The notes under the pieces: generated by a model
The model's database searches: none
Told to the model about the DNA's origin: nothing
The model's input: only the letters and a program-made list of their open reading frames with translations
Translations under genes and position numbers: made by a program
Shown: positions 7,922 to 14,878 of the stretch, piece after piece
Layout of the letters: each line of letters begins with the position of its first letter
Numbering within the stretch: the first letter of the stretch is position 1
Origin: an uncultured Eubacterium sp.
GTDB taxonomy: Bacteria; Bacillota_A; Clostridia; Lachnospirales; Lachnospiraceae
DNA length: 19,008 nucleotides
Direction of reading: 5' to 3'
Assembly (NCBI GenBank): GCA_948468465.1
Contig: CAOKJJ010000091.1
Coordinates: forward strand, 1-19,008

Positions 7922-8224
7922 ATGAGAACAGATGTACATAAAATTGATGAGCAGACAAGGCATCAGGACTTAACAGAAGGTCTGATGATGTTTGCGGCAG
8001 GAACGTCGAAATATTTTCATACGGGCGAGTGGAGGACAAGCACGCCTGTATTTCATGCGGATTTGTGCAGACAGTGCATGCTTTGCGTACCGGTCTGTCC
8101 GGATTCCAGCATACCGGTAAAGGACGGGGTGCGGGAGGATTTTGACTATGACCACTGCAAGGGATGTGGGATTTGTGCCAGTGTCTGCCCGTTTCAGGCA
8201 ATTACGATGAAGGAGGGAAGATAA
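7922..8224 (+). CDS. porD: 2-oxoacid:ferredoxin oxidoreductase, delta (2x[4Fe-4S]) subunit
   Basis: A ferredoxin-like electron-transfer subunit of 100 residues. Two classic cluster motifs are present: CRQCMLCVPVCP and CKGCGICASVCP, each C-x2-C-x2-C-x3-C-P, so it should carry two [4Fe-4S] clusters passing electrons from the alpha/beta core to external ferredoxin. I prefer the ATG at 7922 over the one at 7916: GAGGA at 7908-7912 is 9 bases from 7922 but only 3 from 7916. The stop is 2 bases before the alpha gene, and the alpha ribosome binding site lies inside this gene's end, so the two are tightly coupled. A 78-base gap containing a hairpin separates it from porG. Confidence 0.92.
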   Translation: MRTDVHKIDEQTRHQDLTEGLMMFAAGTSKYFHTGEWRTSTPVFHADLCRQCMLCVPVCPDSSIPVKDGVREDFDYDHCKGCGICASVCPFQAITMKEGR

Positions 8225-8226
8225 CG

Positions 8227-9408
8227 ATGGCGATCAAAGACCGTATGTCAGGCAATGAGGCGGTATCGTACGCAATCCGTCAGATCAATCCGGATGTTAT
8301 GCCCGCGTTTCCGATTACTCCGTCTACAGAGATTCCGCAGATGGTATCTGCGTATATCGCAAACGGGGAGATGGATACGGAGTTTATTCCGGTAGAAAGC
8401 GAGCATTCTTCCATGAGCGCGGCGATTGGAGCAGAGGCTGCCGGGGCAAGAAGCCTGACAGCAACTTCATCGGCAGGGCTTGCACTGATGTGGGAAGAAC
8501 TGCTGTTAGCGGCTTCCAACCGGATGCCGATCGTGCTTGCGCTTGTGAACCGGACGCTGTCCGGACCTATTAATATTAACTGTGACCATTCCGATGGAAT
8601 GGGGGCACGGGATACCGGATGGATTCAGATTTACGCGGAAAACAATCAGGAGGCTTATGATAATTTTATTCAGGCATATCCGATCGCGGAACACCAAAAG
8701 GTGCATTTGCCGGTCATGATCTGCCAGGATGGGTTTATAACAAGCCATGCTGTGGAAAATATAGAGCTGCTGGAAGACCATACAGTGAAAACCTTTGTCG
8801 GTGAATATGAACCGGAAGAGTATTTGCTTAATCCTGGAAAACCGATGGCAGTCGGGCCGTACTCGGCGTCCGGTTATGTGATGGAAGCAAAGAAAAACCA
8901 GGAAACAGCGATGGAGAACGCAAAAGAAGTAATATTGTCAGTGGCAAAGCGTTTTCAGAAAATATCAGGCAGAAGTTACGGATTGTTTGAACAATACCGG
9001 ACAGAAGACGCAGAATATATCATGGTGCTGATCGGCTCCGCGGCTGGAACTGCAAAACAGGCGGTCGATGACCTGCGTGCCAGAGGAAAAAAAGCGGGCG
9101 TGATAAAAGTAAGGGTCTTTCGGCCATTTCCGGCAAAAGAGCTGGCGGAAGCATTAAAAACATGTAAGATGGCGGCTGTTTTAGACCGCTGTGAGAGCTA
9201 TAATGGAAACGGCGGACCGCTTGGCTGTGAACTTGACGCGGCGTTGTTTCGAAATAAAATTGCAATTGAAACAGTAAATTATATCTATGGGCTGGGTGGT
9301 CGTGATTTTACGGTCCAGGAGGTGTATGCTGTATTTGAGGAAATGGAAGATGCCATTTTGCATGGAAAAAAAGTGGAACAGTATCAGTATATAGGGCTGC
9401 GGAAGTAG
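8227..9408 (+). CDS. porA: 2-oxoacid:ferredoxin oxidoreductase, alpha subunit
   Basis: A 393-residue alpha chain holding the pyrimidine-binding (PP) domain of the thiamine-diphosphate enzyme plus domain II. FPITPSTEIPQ (28-38) and ESEHSSMSAAIGAEAAGAR (about 59-77) are the standard signatures; the Glu of ESEH is the one expected to activate the cofactor. The NGNGGPLG region near 329-336 and the C-terminal YGLGGRDFT are also family-typical. The start at 8227 has AAGGAGGG at 8210-8217; an upstream in-frame extension overlaps porD and is not credible. The substrate is not readable: pyruvate, 2-ketoisovalerate and aryl-pyruvate enzymes share these motifs. A PorA-type enzyme is needed for aryl-acetate formation from aryl-pyruvates in Clostridium sporogenes, and the nearby aryl-CoA ligase makes that reading attractive here. 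Confidence 0.93.
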   Translation: MAIKDRMSGNEAVSYAIRQINPDVMPAFPITPSTEIPQMVSAYIANGEMDTEFIPVESEHSSMSAAIGAEAAGARSLTATSSAGLALMWEELLLAASNRMPIVLALVNRTLSGPININCDHSDGMGARDTGWIQIYAENNQEAYDNFIQAYPIAEHQKVHLPVMICQDGFITSHAVENIELLEDHTVKTFVGEYEPEEYLLNPGKPMAVGPYSASGYVMEAKKNQETAMENAKEVILSVAKRFQKISGRSYGLFEQYRTEDAEYIMVLIGSAAGTAKQAVDDLRARGKKAGVIKVRVFRPFPAKELAEALKTCKMAAVLDRCESYNGNGGPLGCELDAALFRNKIAIETVNYIYGLGGRDFTVQEVYAVFEEMEDAILHGKKVEQYQYIGLRK

Positions 9409-9417
9409 GAGGAAACG

Positions 9418-10458
9418 GTGGATAATCAGAAAGTGGACAATCAGAATCAAATAAATCAGGAAACAGGCAGTCCGGATTGTGTACAGCACGCCAGTGCCGG
9501 GAAGCCGGCGCCATACCGTCTGAAAGACTGGGTCAATCAGCCGGAACGTCTGGCGCCGGGACATCGTATGTGCGCAGGCTGCGGGGCGACGATAGGGGTG
9601 CGCGCAGTACTGCGTGCGCTTCATAAAGGAGATCATGCAGTGATTGGAAACGCTACCGGATGCCTGGAGGTATCTTCTTATATGTATCCGTATACCGCAT
9701 GGGAAGACAGTTACATTCATAACGCGTTTGAAAACGCGGGAGCGACTTTAAGCGGTGTGGAAACTGCTTATAAGGCTTTAAAGAAACGCGGCAGGCTGCC
9801 GGAAAATGAGAATTTTAAATTTATTACGTTTGGCGGCGACGGCGGCACGTATGACATCGGATTTCAGTCGCTGTCAGGTGCAATGGAACGCGGACATGAT
9901 ATGGTCTACGTATGCTATGACAATGGAGCATATATGAATACCGGCATCCAGCGTTCGTCAGCAACGCCGATGTACGCAGACACAACGACAACACCGGTCG
10001 GCAGCGAATCAGACGGAAAAATGCAGAACCGCAAAGACCTGTCTGCCATTATTGCAGATCATGATGTCCCGTATGTCGCGCAGACGACACTGACGCAGGA
10101 CTTTAAAGATCTGCATCTAAAGGCGGAAAAAGCAATTTATACAAAAGGGGCATGTTTTTTAAATATTATGACACCATGCCCGCGGGGATGGCGTTATGAT
10201 ACGCCGGAGATTATGAACATATGCAGGCTGGCAGTTGAGACATGCTACTGGCCGCTGTTCGAGGTAGATCACGGCGTATGGCGGCTGTCCTACGAACCGA
10301 AAAAGAAGCTCCCGGTGGAAGATTTTTTAAGGCCGCAGGGAAGATTCAGGCATTTATTTAAAAAAGGCAATGAACATTTGCTTGTACAGTTTCAAAAAGA
10401 AGTGGACAGACGCTGGGAAGAACTCCAGTACAAATGTGCGCGTCAGGAGCAGCGATGA
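9418..10458 (+). CDS. porB: 2-oxoacid:ferredoxin oxidoreductase, beta subunit
   Basis: A 346-residue beta chain that binds thiamine diphosphate and the proximal [4Fe-4S] cluster. Cluster ligands are likely Cys52 and Cys55 (MCAGCGA), Cys82 (ATGC) and Cys254 (TPCPRGW). The TPP/Mg motif runs from GDGGTYDIG (about 140) to NGAYMNTG (about 169-176). It starts with GTG at 9418, after AGGAGGAAA (9407-9415). The first 45 residues are an unusual Asn/Gln-rich, low-complexity extension ahead of the normal beta start (KDWVNQPERLAPGHRMCAGC); they may be disordered, and the true start could be further in, though no better ribosome binding site is obvious. The stop overlaps the LysR gene by 4 bases. Confidence 0.93.
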   Translation: MDNQKVDNQNQINQETGSPDCVQHASAGKPAPYRLKDWVNQPERLAPGHRMCAGCGATIGVRAVLRALHKGDHAVIGNATGCLEVSSYMYPYTAWEDSYIHNAFENAGATLSGVETAYKALKKRGRLPENENFKFITFGGDGGTYDIGFQSLSGAMERGHDMVYVCYDNGAYMNTGIQRSSATPMYADTTTTPVGSESDGKMQNRKDLSAIIADHDVPYVAQTTLTQDFKDLHLKAEKAIYTKGACFLNIMTPCPRGWRYDTPEIMNICRLAVETCYWPLFEVDHGVWRLSYEPKKKLPVEDFLRPQGRFRHLFKKGNEHLLVQFQKEVDRRWEELQYKCARQEQR

Positions 10459-11336
10459 CATTATTGACGTATCAGGTGTTTCAGACCGCGGCAAATATCG
10501 GCAGTTTTCAAAAGGCTGCCGATATTCTTGGCCTGACGCCGTCCGCAATCAGCCATGCGATATCTTCGATGGAAGATGAACTGGGGTTTAACGTGCTGAC
10601 CCGCAGCAAAGCAGGCATTACGCTGACAAACTATGGGGAGCATCTGCTGCCGTATGTCAACGCGGTATTAAACAGTGATGAAAGCTTACAGCAGGCCATC
10701 GCGGAACTGAATGGATTAAAGCAGGGAAAAGTTAAAATTGCCGTATTTTCCAGTGTATGTACAAACTGGCTGCCGGAGATTATGCGCTCTTTTGAAAAGC
10801 TGTATGATAAAATCAAGATCGAGGTATTTCAGGGAACCTATGACGATGTGTATTACTGGATCAAAAATGGCGTGGCTGATCTTGGATTTTTATCTGTATC
10901 CAGTGCAAAAGATATTCCCATCGAACCGTTGTATAAAGATCCTTTGCTGTGTGTCCTGCCCAAAGGAGCGAGAAAGGACAGCACCCGGCCATACATGGAT
11001 ATCGAAGAGATGCGTGCGTACCAGTTTGTGACGCAGCGTGAATGTACGGATGCAGACATTCAAAATTTTTTAAAAGAGAATTCGCTGCGCATTAAGTCCA
11101 ATTACCATGTGGTGGATGATTTGTCGACGATAGCGCTCGTGGCAAAAGGGTTTGGCATATGTCTGATGCCGGAGCTTGTCATGCGGGATATTCCTTATGA
11201 GGTTGATTGTTATCCCGTATATCCGCAGACTTGCCGCATTATTGGAATCGCCGCGCTGCACCCGGAATTTATGGCACCGGCAGTCCGTACGCTGTATCAT
11301 CATATTTTGGAAAATTATAAAAGTATATCAGGATAG
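10455..11336 (+). CDS. LysR-family transcriptional regulator
   Basis: A 293-residue LTTR. The N-terminal winged HTH is at about 4-62 (SFQKAADILGLTPSAISHAISSMEDELG), followed by a linker helix and a two-lobed periplasmic-binding-like effector domain (about 90-290, starting KVKIAVFSSV). The ATG at 10455 lies within the porB stop (ATGA) and has GGAG at 10446-10449; an upstream in-frame ATG at 10434 is poorly placed. Being the last gene of the oxidoreductase operon and translationally coupled to it, it probably regulates that operon and is co-expressed with it. Most LTTRs are instead divergent from their targets. The dyads at 7185-7212 and 7852-7872 are candidate sites. The effector is unknown; a 2-oxoacid or aromatic acid is a guess. 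Confidence 0.9.
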   Translation: MTLLTYQVFQTAANIGSFQKAADILGLTPSAISHAISSMEDELGFNVLTRSKAGITLTNYGEHLLPYVNAVLNSDESLQQAIAELNGLKQGKVKIAVFSSVCTNWLPEIMRSFEKLYDKIKIEVFQGTYDDVYYWIKNGVADLGFLSVSSAKDIPIEPLYKDPLLCVLPKGARKDSTRPYMDIEEMRAYQFVTQRECTDADIQNFLKENSLRIKSNYHVVDDLSTIALVAKGFGICLMPELVMRDIPYEVDCYPVYPQTCRIIGIAALHPEFMAPAVRTLYHHILENYKSISG

Positions 11337-11348
11337 GCGGTGGCTGAT

Positions 11349-11486
11349 ATGAGGCAGAGAGTTTTTGTAAAACTGAGGGAACAGGAAATCAAGAAAAGAA
11401 GAAAAAAATATGAATATTGGCAGACGATAGAAAATATAGGATGCAAAAGCCGTAAAAAGCTGATGCATCCTTATTTATGCGCTTGA
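11349..11486 (+). CDS. Possible small basic protein (45 residues)
   Basis: A 45-codon frame, MRQRVFVKLREQEIKKRRKK followed by YEYW...HPYLCA, starting 12 bases after the LysR stop. AGGCGG at 11335-11340 is a modest ribosome binding site. The product is very basic in the first half and has two cysteines. It resembles nothing I recognise, and its stop codon lies in the -35 box of the next promoter. It may be a real microprotein or chance. Confidence 0.25.
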   Translation: MRQRVFVKLREQEIKKRRKKYEYWQTIENIGCKSRKKLMHPYLCA

Positions 11487-11511
11487 ATAAAGCGAAATAG
11501 TATCGTATGAT
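11483..11511 (+). promoter_or_regulatory. Promoter of the flavoprotein gene
   Basis: TTGAAT (11483-11488), a 17-base spacer and TATGAT (11506-11511), about 50 bases upstream of the flavoprotein start. It suggests that the gene is transcribed apart from the oxidoreductase operon. Confidence 0.65.
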
Positions 11512-11561
11512 GAAAGAAGATAAAGCAGCAAATACAAAAGAAAAAAAGAGGGGTGAGCAGC

Positions 11562-12611
11562 ATGTATGATGTAATTGTGATTGGGGCAGGCCCGGCTGGA
11601 AGTACCGCGGCAAAAACACTGTCAGAAAGAGGATACAAAGTTTTGCTGATAGAAAAGTTTAAAATGCCGCGCTATAAGTCGTGTTCCGGTATTTTGATCA
11701 AAAAGACGCTGTCGCTGGCAGAACGCTGTTTCGGGGAAAGTGTGCCGGAATCTGTCATGTGTGAACCGGCGGAAAACAGGGGGATGATTTTTACTAATGA
11801 TAAAGGAAAAGAATATCGTTTTGAGCAGGAAGGGTGTAATATCTGGCGCAGTTCTTTTGACTACTGGCTCGTCAAAAAAGCAGAAGAAAAAGGCGCTGAG
11901 GTCAGAGAGGATACAATTGCAGTATCTTGTGAAGAAAAAGGAAATTTTGTAAGTGTCACACTGCATGGAAAGACAGAGAGTGTAAAACCTGGTATGAAAA
12001 CTTATACGGAAGAAGCAAGGTACATTCTGGATTGTGAAGGTGTGGGCCGTATGCTGAAACAAAAGATGATCCAGACGGTGCCCGCATATATTACTACGTT
12101 TCAGACGTTTCAGAATGGGAGCATAGATTTGGATCCGCATTATTTTTACGCGTATCTGCAGCCGGAACTGTCAGAGTATGATGCGTGGTTTAATGTAAAG
12201 GACGATTTGCTGGTGCTTGGCGTGGCGGTAAAGGATACCGGAAAGACTCGTTATTATTATGACCGGTTTCTCGCTTATATGAAAAAATGTCATCATCTTA
12301 ACATAGATAAGCAGATAAAATCAGAAAAATGGCTGATGCCGCATATCCGTCCAGGCTGCTATATTGATTATGGAGTGAATCACGTGCTATTTGCAGGCGA
12401 GGCCGCGGGATTTTTAAATCCTATGGGAGAAGGCATTTCGTCAGCGATGGAAAGCGGTTATGAAGCGGCTGCTGCCATAGCCGACCATTTTGATCATCTG
12501 GAACAGATCTATACGGTTTACCGGCAGAATACAGAAGGATTAAAATCGTATATGCAAAGACAGTGGAGCCTGGTTGGAGATATGGCGGAAACATTTAAGG
12601 AAATGAGGTAA
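11562..12611 (+). CDS. FAD-dependent oxidoreductase, geranylgeranyl reductase family
   Basis: A flavoprotein of 349 residues. The N-terminal dinucleotide fold is VIVIGAGPAGSTAAKTLSERG, followed by the PRYKSCSGIL segment typical of geranylgeranyl-reductase-like enzymes (PHBH fold). Near residues 275-300 is the second FAD motif, VLFAGEAAGFLNPMGEGISS. Family members reduce isoprenoid double bonds or act in quinone or lipid metabolism; many clostridial members have no known substrate. No membrane segment is seen. I place the start at ATG 11562, with GAGGGG at 11548-11553, rather than the in-frame GTG at 11553, which lies within the binding site itself. It has its own promoter. Nothing in the sequence ties it to the 2-oxoacid enzyme. 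Confidence 0.85.
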   Translation: MYDVIVIGAGPAGSTAAKTLSERGYKVLLIEKFKMPRYKSCSGILIKKTLSLAERCFGESVPESVMCEPAENRGMIFTNDKGKEYRFEQEGCNIWRSSFDYWLVKKAEEKGAEVREDTIAVSCEEKGNFVSVTLHGKTESVKPGMKTYTEEARYILDCEGVGRMLKQKMIQTVPAYITTFQTFQNGSIDLDPHYFYAYLQPELSEYDAWFNVKDDLLVLGVAVKDTGKTRYYYDRFLAYMKKCHHLNIDKQIKSEKWLMPHIRPGCYIDYGVNHVLFAGEAAGFLNPMGEGISSAMESGYEAAAAIADHFDHLEQIYTVYRQNTEGLKSYMQRQWSLVGDMAETFKEMR

Positions 12612-12614
12612 TTT

Positions 12615-12769
12615 TTGTCGGTAAAAAAGCTTGAAATCCCAAAAATATCCGTTTGGATATTCGGGTAACAAAAGAGGAACTAAAAATCCTTGACGACTAT
12701 TGTGAACGAAAAAATATAAAACGCCCACAGGGATTGCGTGACGGGATTAAAGCCCTTGAAAACTTATAA
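12615..12769 (+). pseudogene. Frameshifted ribbon-helix-helix (CopG/Arc-like) small protein
   Basis: Downstream of the flavoprotein, one frame reads LSVKKLEIPK from TTG 12615 and then goes off-frame. The neighbouring frame continues NIRLDIRVTKEELKILDDYC and ends ...LRDGIKALENL at a TAA (12767-12769). Adding one A to the A5 run at 12641-12645 would join them into a protein of about 51 residues with a clear ribbon-helix-helix pattern: a beta strand RLDIRVT, helix A EELKILDDYCERKN and helix B PQGLRDGIKALEN. So this is either a one-base deletion in a short homopolymer or a sequencing error. RHH proteins are DNA-binding regulators or antitoxins often carried by mobile elements; no toxin partner is visible. 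No good ribosome binding site is seen. Confidence 0.6.
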
Positions 12770-12771
12770 AG

Positions 12772-12812
12772 GAAGTGGTGCCACCGCCGGCAAAGGTAAT
12801 TTGCACCACTTC
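12772..12812 (+). repeat. 10-bp inverted repeat in an intergenic scar
   Basis: GAAGTGGTGC (12772-12781) and GCACCACTTC (12803-12812) with a 21-base loop, starting 3 bases after the broken RHH gene. There is no T-run after it. With the following GC-rich, gene-poor stretch to about 12900, it looks like a remnant of a mobile element or a degenerate terminator. Apart from this dyad, the RHH remnant and the next promoter, I see nothing in 12612-12986. Confidence 0.55.
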
Positions 12813-12918
12813 ACAGTATGCAACCCGCAGCAAGGCGAGCCGCACAAATATTATAGCACTGTTCGGGTGTGTCTTGCAAGCGGCTTGTGGAAGAAAGGAC
12901 AGGAAAGCTAATATTTTC

Positions 12919-12948
12919 TTGCGCAAAGGAAAAAAGATATGCTATAAT
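12919..12948 (+). promoter_or_regulatory. Promoter of the aryl-CoA ligase gene
   Basis: TTGCGC (12919-12924), an 18-base spacer and a perfect TATAAT (12943-12948), 38 bases upstream of the 12987 start. Confidence 0.65.
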
Positions 12949-12986
12949 GCTTTTACTACTAAAATTCAGAAAGGAACTTTAAAGCT

Positions 12987-14294
12987 ATGGAACACTATTA
13001 CCAGCCGGAAATCGAATGTGCTTCCAGAGACCAGATACGGGCCTGGCAGGATGAGAGATTGACGAAAACAGTGAAACGGGTTTATGAAAATGTAGCCTTT
13101 TATAAAAATAAAATGGATCAGGTGGGCGTAAAGCCTGAAGATATCCGATCTGTAGATGATTTACATAAGCTGCCTTTTCTCACAAAAGATGACCTGCGTG
13201 ATGCATATCCGTACGGCCTTTTGGCATCTCCTTTGTCTGACTGTGTCCGCATCCAGTCCACAAGCGGGACTACCGGAAGAAGGGTCGTCGCGTTTTATAC
13301 GCAGCATGACCTGGACCTTTGGGAAGAATGCTGTGCGAGGGCGATTGCCGCTGCCGGAGGTACAAAGGATGATGTCGTACATGTCTGCTATGGTTACGGC
13401 CTGTTTACGGGAGGCCCTGGCTTAAACGGCGGTTCTCACAAGATCGGCTCCCTGACGCTGCCAATGTCGTCAGGAAATACTGACCGTCAGATTCAGTTTA
13501 TGTGTGACCTTGGTTCTACGATTTTATGCTGCACGCCTTCTTATGCTGCTTATCTGGCAGAATCTATCTGGGAACGCGGCCTGCAGGATCAGATCAAACT
13601 AAAATCCGGTATTTTCGGCGCAGAAGCGTGGACTGAGGAAATGCGGCGGGATATCGAACAAAAGCTCGGCATCAAAGCGTTTGATATCTACGGGCTGACA
13701 GAAATATCGGGTCCGGGTGTGTCATTTGAATGCAGCGAGCAGACAGGCATGCATATTAATGAAGATCACTTTATTGCCGAGGTCATCAATCCGAAAACCG
13801 GAGAAGTGCTGCCGGATGGAGAAAAGGGCGAGCTTGTATTTACAAGCATTACAAAAGAAGCCTTCCCGCTGCTTCGCTACCGTACAAGGGATATCTGTAT
13901 TCTCAGCCATGAAAAATGCGCATGCGGCCGTACACATGTCAAGATGACCAAGCCGTTGGGACGCAGCGATGACATGCTGATTGTCAAAGGCGTCAACGTA
14001 TTCCCGTCTCAGATCGAAACGGTTCTGCTCAATCAGGGATATCCGGCGAACTATCAGATTATTGTCGGACGTAAGAACAACAGCGACACCATCGAAGTCC
14101 AGGTAGAAATGACACAGGAAATGTTCTCCGACAATGCCGGCATCGTCGCGCAGCGTGAAAAGAACCTTGTAAATGCGTTAAAAGCAATGCTCGGCATTTA
14201 TGTAAAAGTTAAACTCGTAAATCCAAAAACGATTACCCGAAGCGAAGGAAAAGCTGTCCGTGTCATAGACCAGAGAAATTTGTATCAGGGGTAA
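12987..14294 (+). CDS. paaK: Phenylacetate-CoA ligase family (AMP-forming)
   Basis: A 435-residue member of the ANL (adenylate-forming) superfamily that joins an aryl-acetate such as phenylacetate to CoA via an acyl-adenylate. The phosphate loop is STSGTTGRR (91-99), YGLTE lies at 235-239, the hinge/ribose region is YRTRDI (298-303) and GRSDDMLIVKGVNVFPSQIE (325-344) is the typical PaaK C-terminal signature. Cysteines in FECSE (249) and CACGRTH (311, 313) are positioned as in PaaK subgroups that appear to bind zinc. AAAGGAA at 12971-12977 precedes the ATG. It is followed by a tandem-ACT protein, a pairing often seen next to indolepyruvate or related ferredoxin oxidoreductases in anaerobes. 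Aryl acids are the likely substrates; the exact acid is unknown. Confidence 0.92.
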   Translation: MEHYYQPEIECASRDQIRAWQDERLTKTVKRVYENVAFYKNKMDQVGVKPEDIRSVDDLHKLPFLTKDDLRDAYPYGLLASPLSDCVRIQSTSGTTGRRVVAFYTQHDLDLWEECCARAIAAAGGTKDDVVHVCYGYGLFTGGPGLNGGSHKIGSLTLPMSSGNTDRQIQFMCDLGSTILCCTPSYAAYLAESIWERGLQDQIKLKSGIFGAEAWTEEMRRDIEQKLGIKAFDIYGLTEISGPGVSFECSEQTGMHINEDHFIAEVINPKTGEVLPDGEKGELVFTSITKEAFPLLRYRTRDICILSHEKCACGRTHVKMTKPLGRSDDMLIVKGVNVFPSQIETVLLNQGYPANYQIIVGRKNNSDTIEVQVEMTQEMFSDNAGIVAQREKNLVNALKAMLGIYVKVKLVNPKTITRSEGKAVRVIDQRNLYQG

Positions 14295-14386
14295 TGATCA
14301 TTTATATATTAAATGATTAAAATCAGAAAAATAAATTAGAAATAATGTATTTAGATATAACAAAATCAGACAGAAGGGGGATTTTT

Positions 14387-14818
14387 ATGACAGTAAAACA
14401 GATTTCTATTTTTGTAGAAAATAAACCTGGAAAACTGGCGGAACTGACCGAATATTTACAGCAGTCTCAGATTGACATGCGTGCGCTGTCCATTGCCGAA
14501 GCCCAGGATTTCGGCATTGTGCGCATTATCGTAGATGATGCCTACAAAACATCCTGCGTCTTAAAAGAAGCCGGATACGTTGCCTCCATTACACCTGTAC
14601 TGGCTGTTGAAATGCCGGATGAGCCTGGCAGCCTGTTTAAAATTTTAAAAATGCTTGGAGACGGCGGTGTCAATCTGGAATATATGTATGCCTTTCTGAC
14701 CCGAAAAAAAGCAACCGCTTATATGGTGCTTCGGGTGGAAAATAATGAAAAAGCCATTGAGGTGCTGAACAAAAACGGCATCCATACGATCTGTCAGGAA
14801 GCGCTTGCAAAATTATGA
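14387..14818 (+). CDS. Tandem ACT-domain protein
   Basis: A 143-residue protein made of two ACT domains, about 1-68 (VKQISIFVENKPGKLAELTE) and about 70-143 (VLAVEMPDEPGSLFKILKML). ACT domains bind amino acids and related small ligands at dimer interfaces. This stand-alone two-domain form is commonly encoded beside phenylacetate-CoA ligases and is presumed to sense an amino acid, perhaps aromatic, for that pathway; no enzyme domain is attached. I choose ATG 14387 because AGAAGGGGG lies at 14372-14380; an in-frame ATG at 14345 would place that binding site within the gene. The 92-base gap after paaK is AT-rich, with a weak hairpin but no strong terminator, so the two are probably co-transcribed. 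Confidence 0.87.
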   Translation: MTVKQISIFVENKPGKLAELTEYLQQSQIDMRALSIAEAQDFGIVRIIVDDAYKTSCVLKEAGYVASITPVLAVEMPDEPGSLFKILKMLGDGGVNLEYMYAFLTRKKATAYMVLRVENNEKAIEVLNKNGIHTICQEALAKL

Positions 14819-14831
14819 CTTACAGTTCAAA

Positions 14832-14870
14832 ATGACGGATGGTTTTTATCTTCTAAAAACCATCCGTCAT
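14832..14870. terminator. Hairpin between convergent genes (probable bidirectional terminator)
   Basis: A perfect 16-base inverted repeat, ATGACGGATGGTTTTT with AAAAACCATCCGTCAT (14832-14847 and 14855-14870), closing a 7-base loop. It starts 13 bases after the ACT stop and ends 8 bases before the oppositely oriented reductase stop. The T-run is within the stem rather than after it, so efficiency is uncertain, but the position fits a shared terminator. Confidence 0.75.
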
Positions 14871-14878
14871 GCAGGATG

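Noticed and set aside
8164..8226. Upstream extension of porA into porD
   Set aside because: It would overlap the second Fe-S motif region of porD in another frame; AAGGAGGG is correctly placed for the ATG at 8227.
9181..9720. Long antisense open frame (179 codons) under porA/porB
   Set aside because: It is antisense to two well-supported coding regions, has no ribosome binding site, and its Ser/Arg/His-rich composition is typical of a shadow frame.
11622..12140. Antisense open frame (172 codons) under the flavoprotein
   Set aside because: It is Phe/Cys/Arg-rich, has no start signals and lies within a confident gene.
12775..13062. A 95-codon open frame across the intergenic scar and into the ligase gene
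   Set aside because: It overlaps the paaK promoter and start in another frame, has no ribosome binding site, and the translated part within paaK is plainly a shadow.
14297..14317. Hairpin ATCATTTA/TAAATGAT between paaK and the ACT gene as a terminator
   Set aside because: The stem is almost all A/T and has no T-run, so it is too weak to call.
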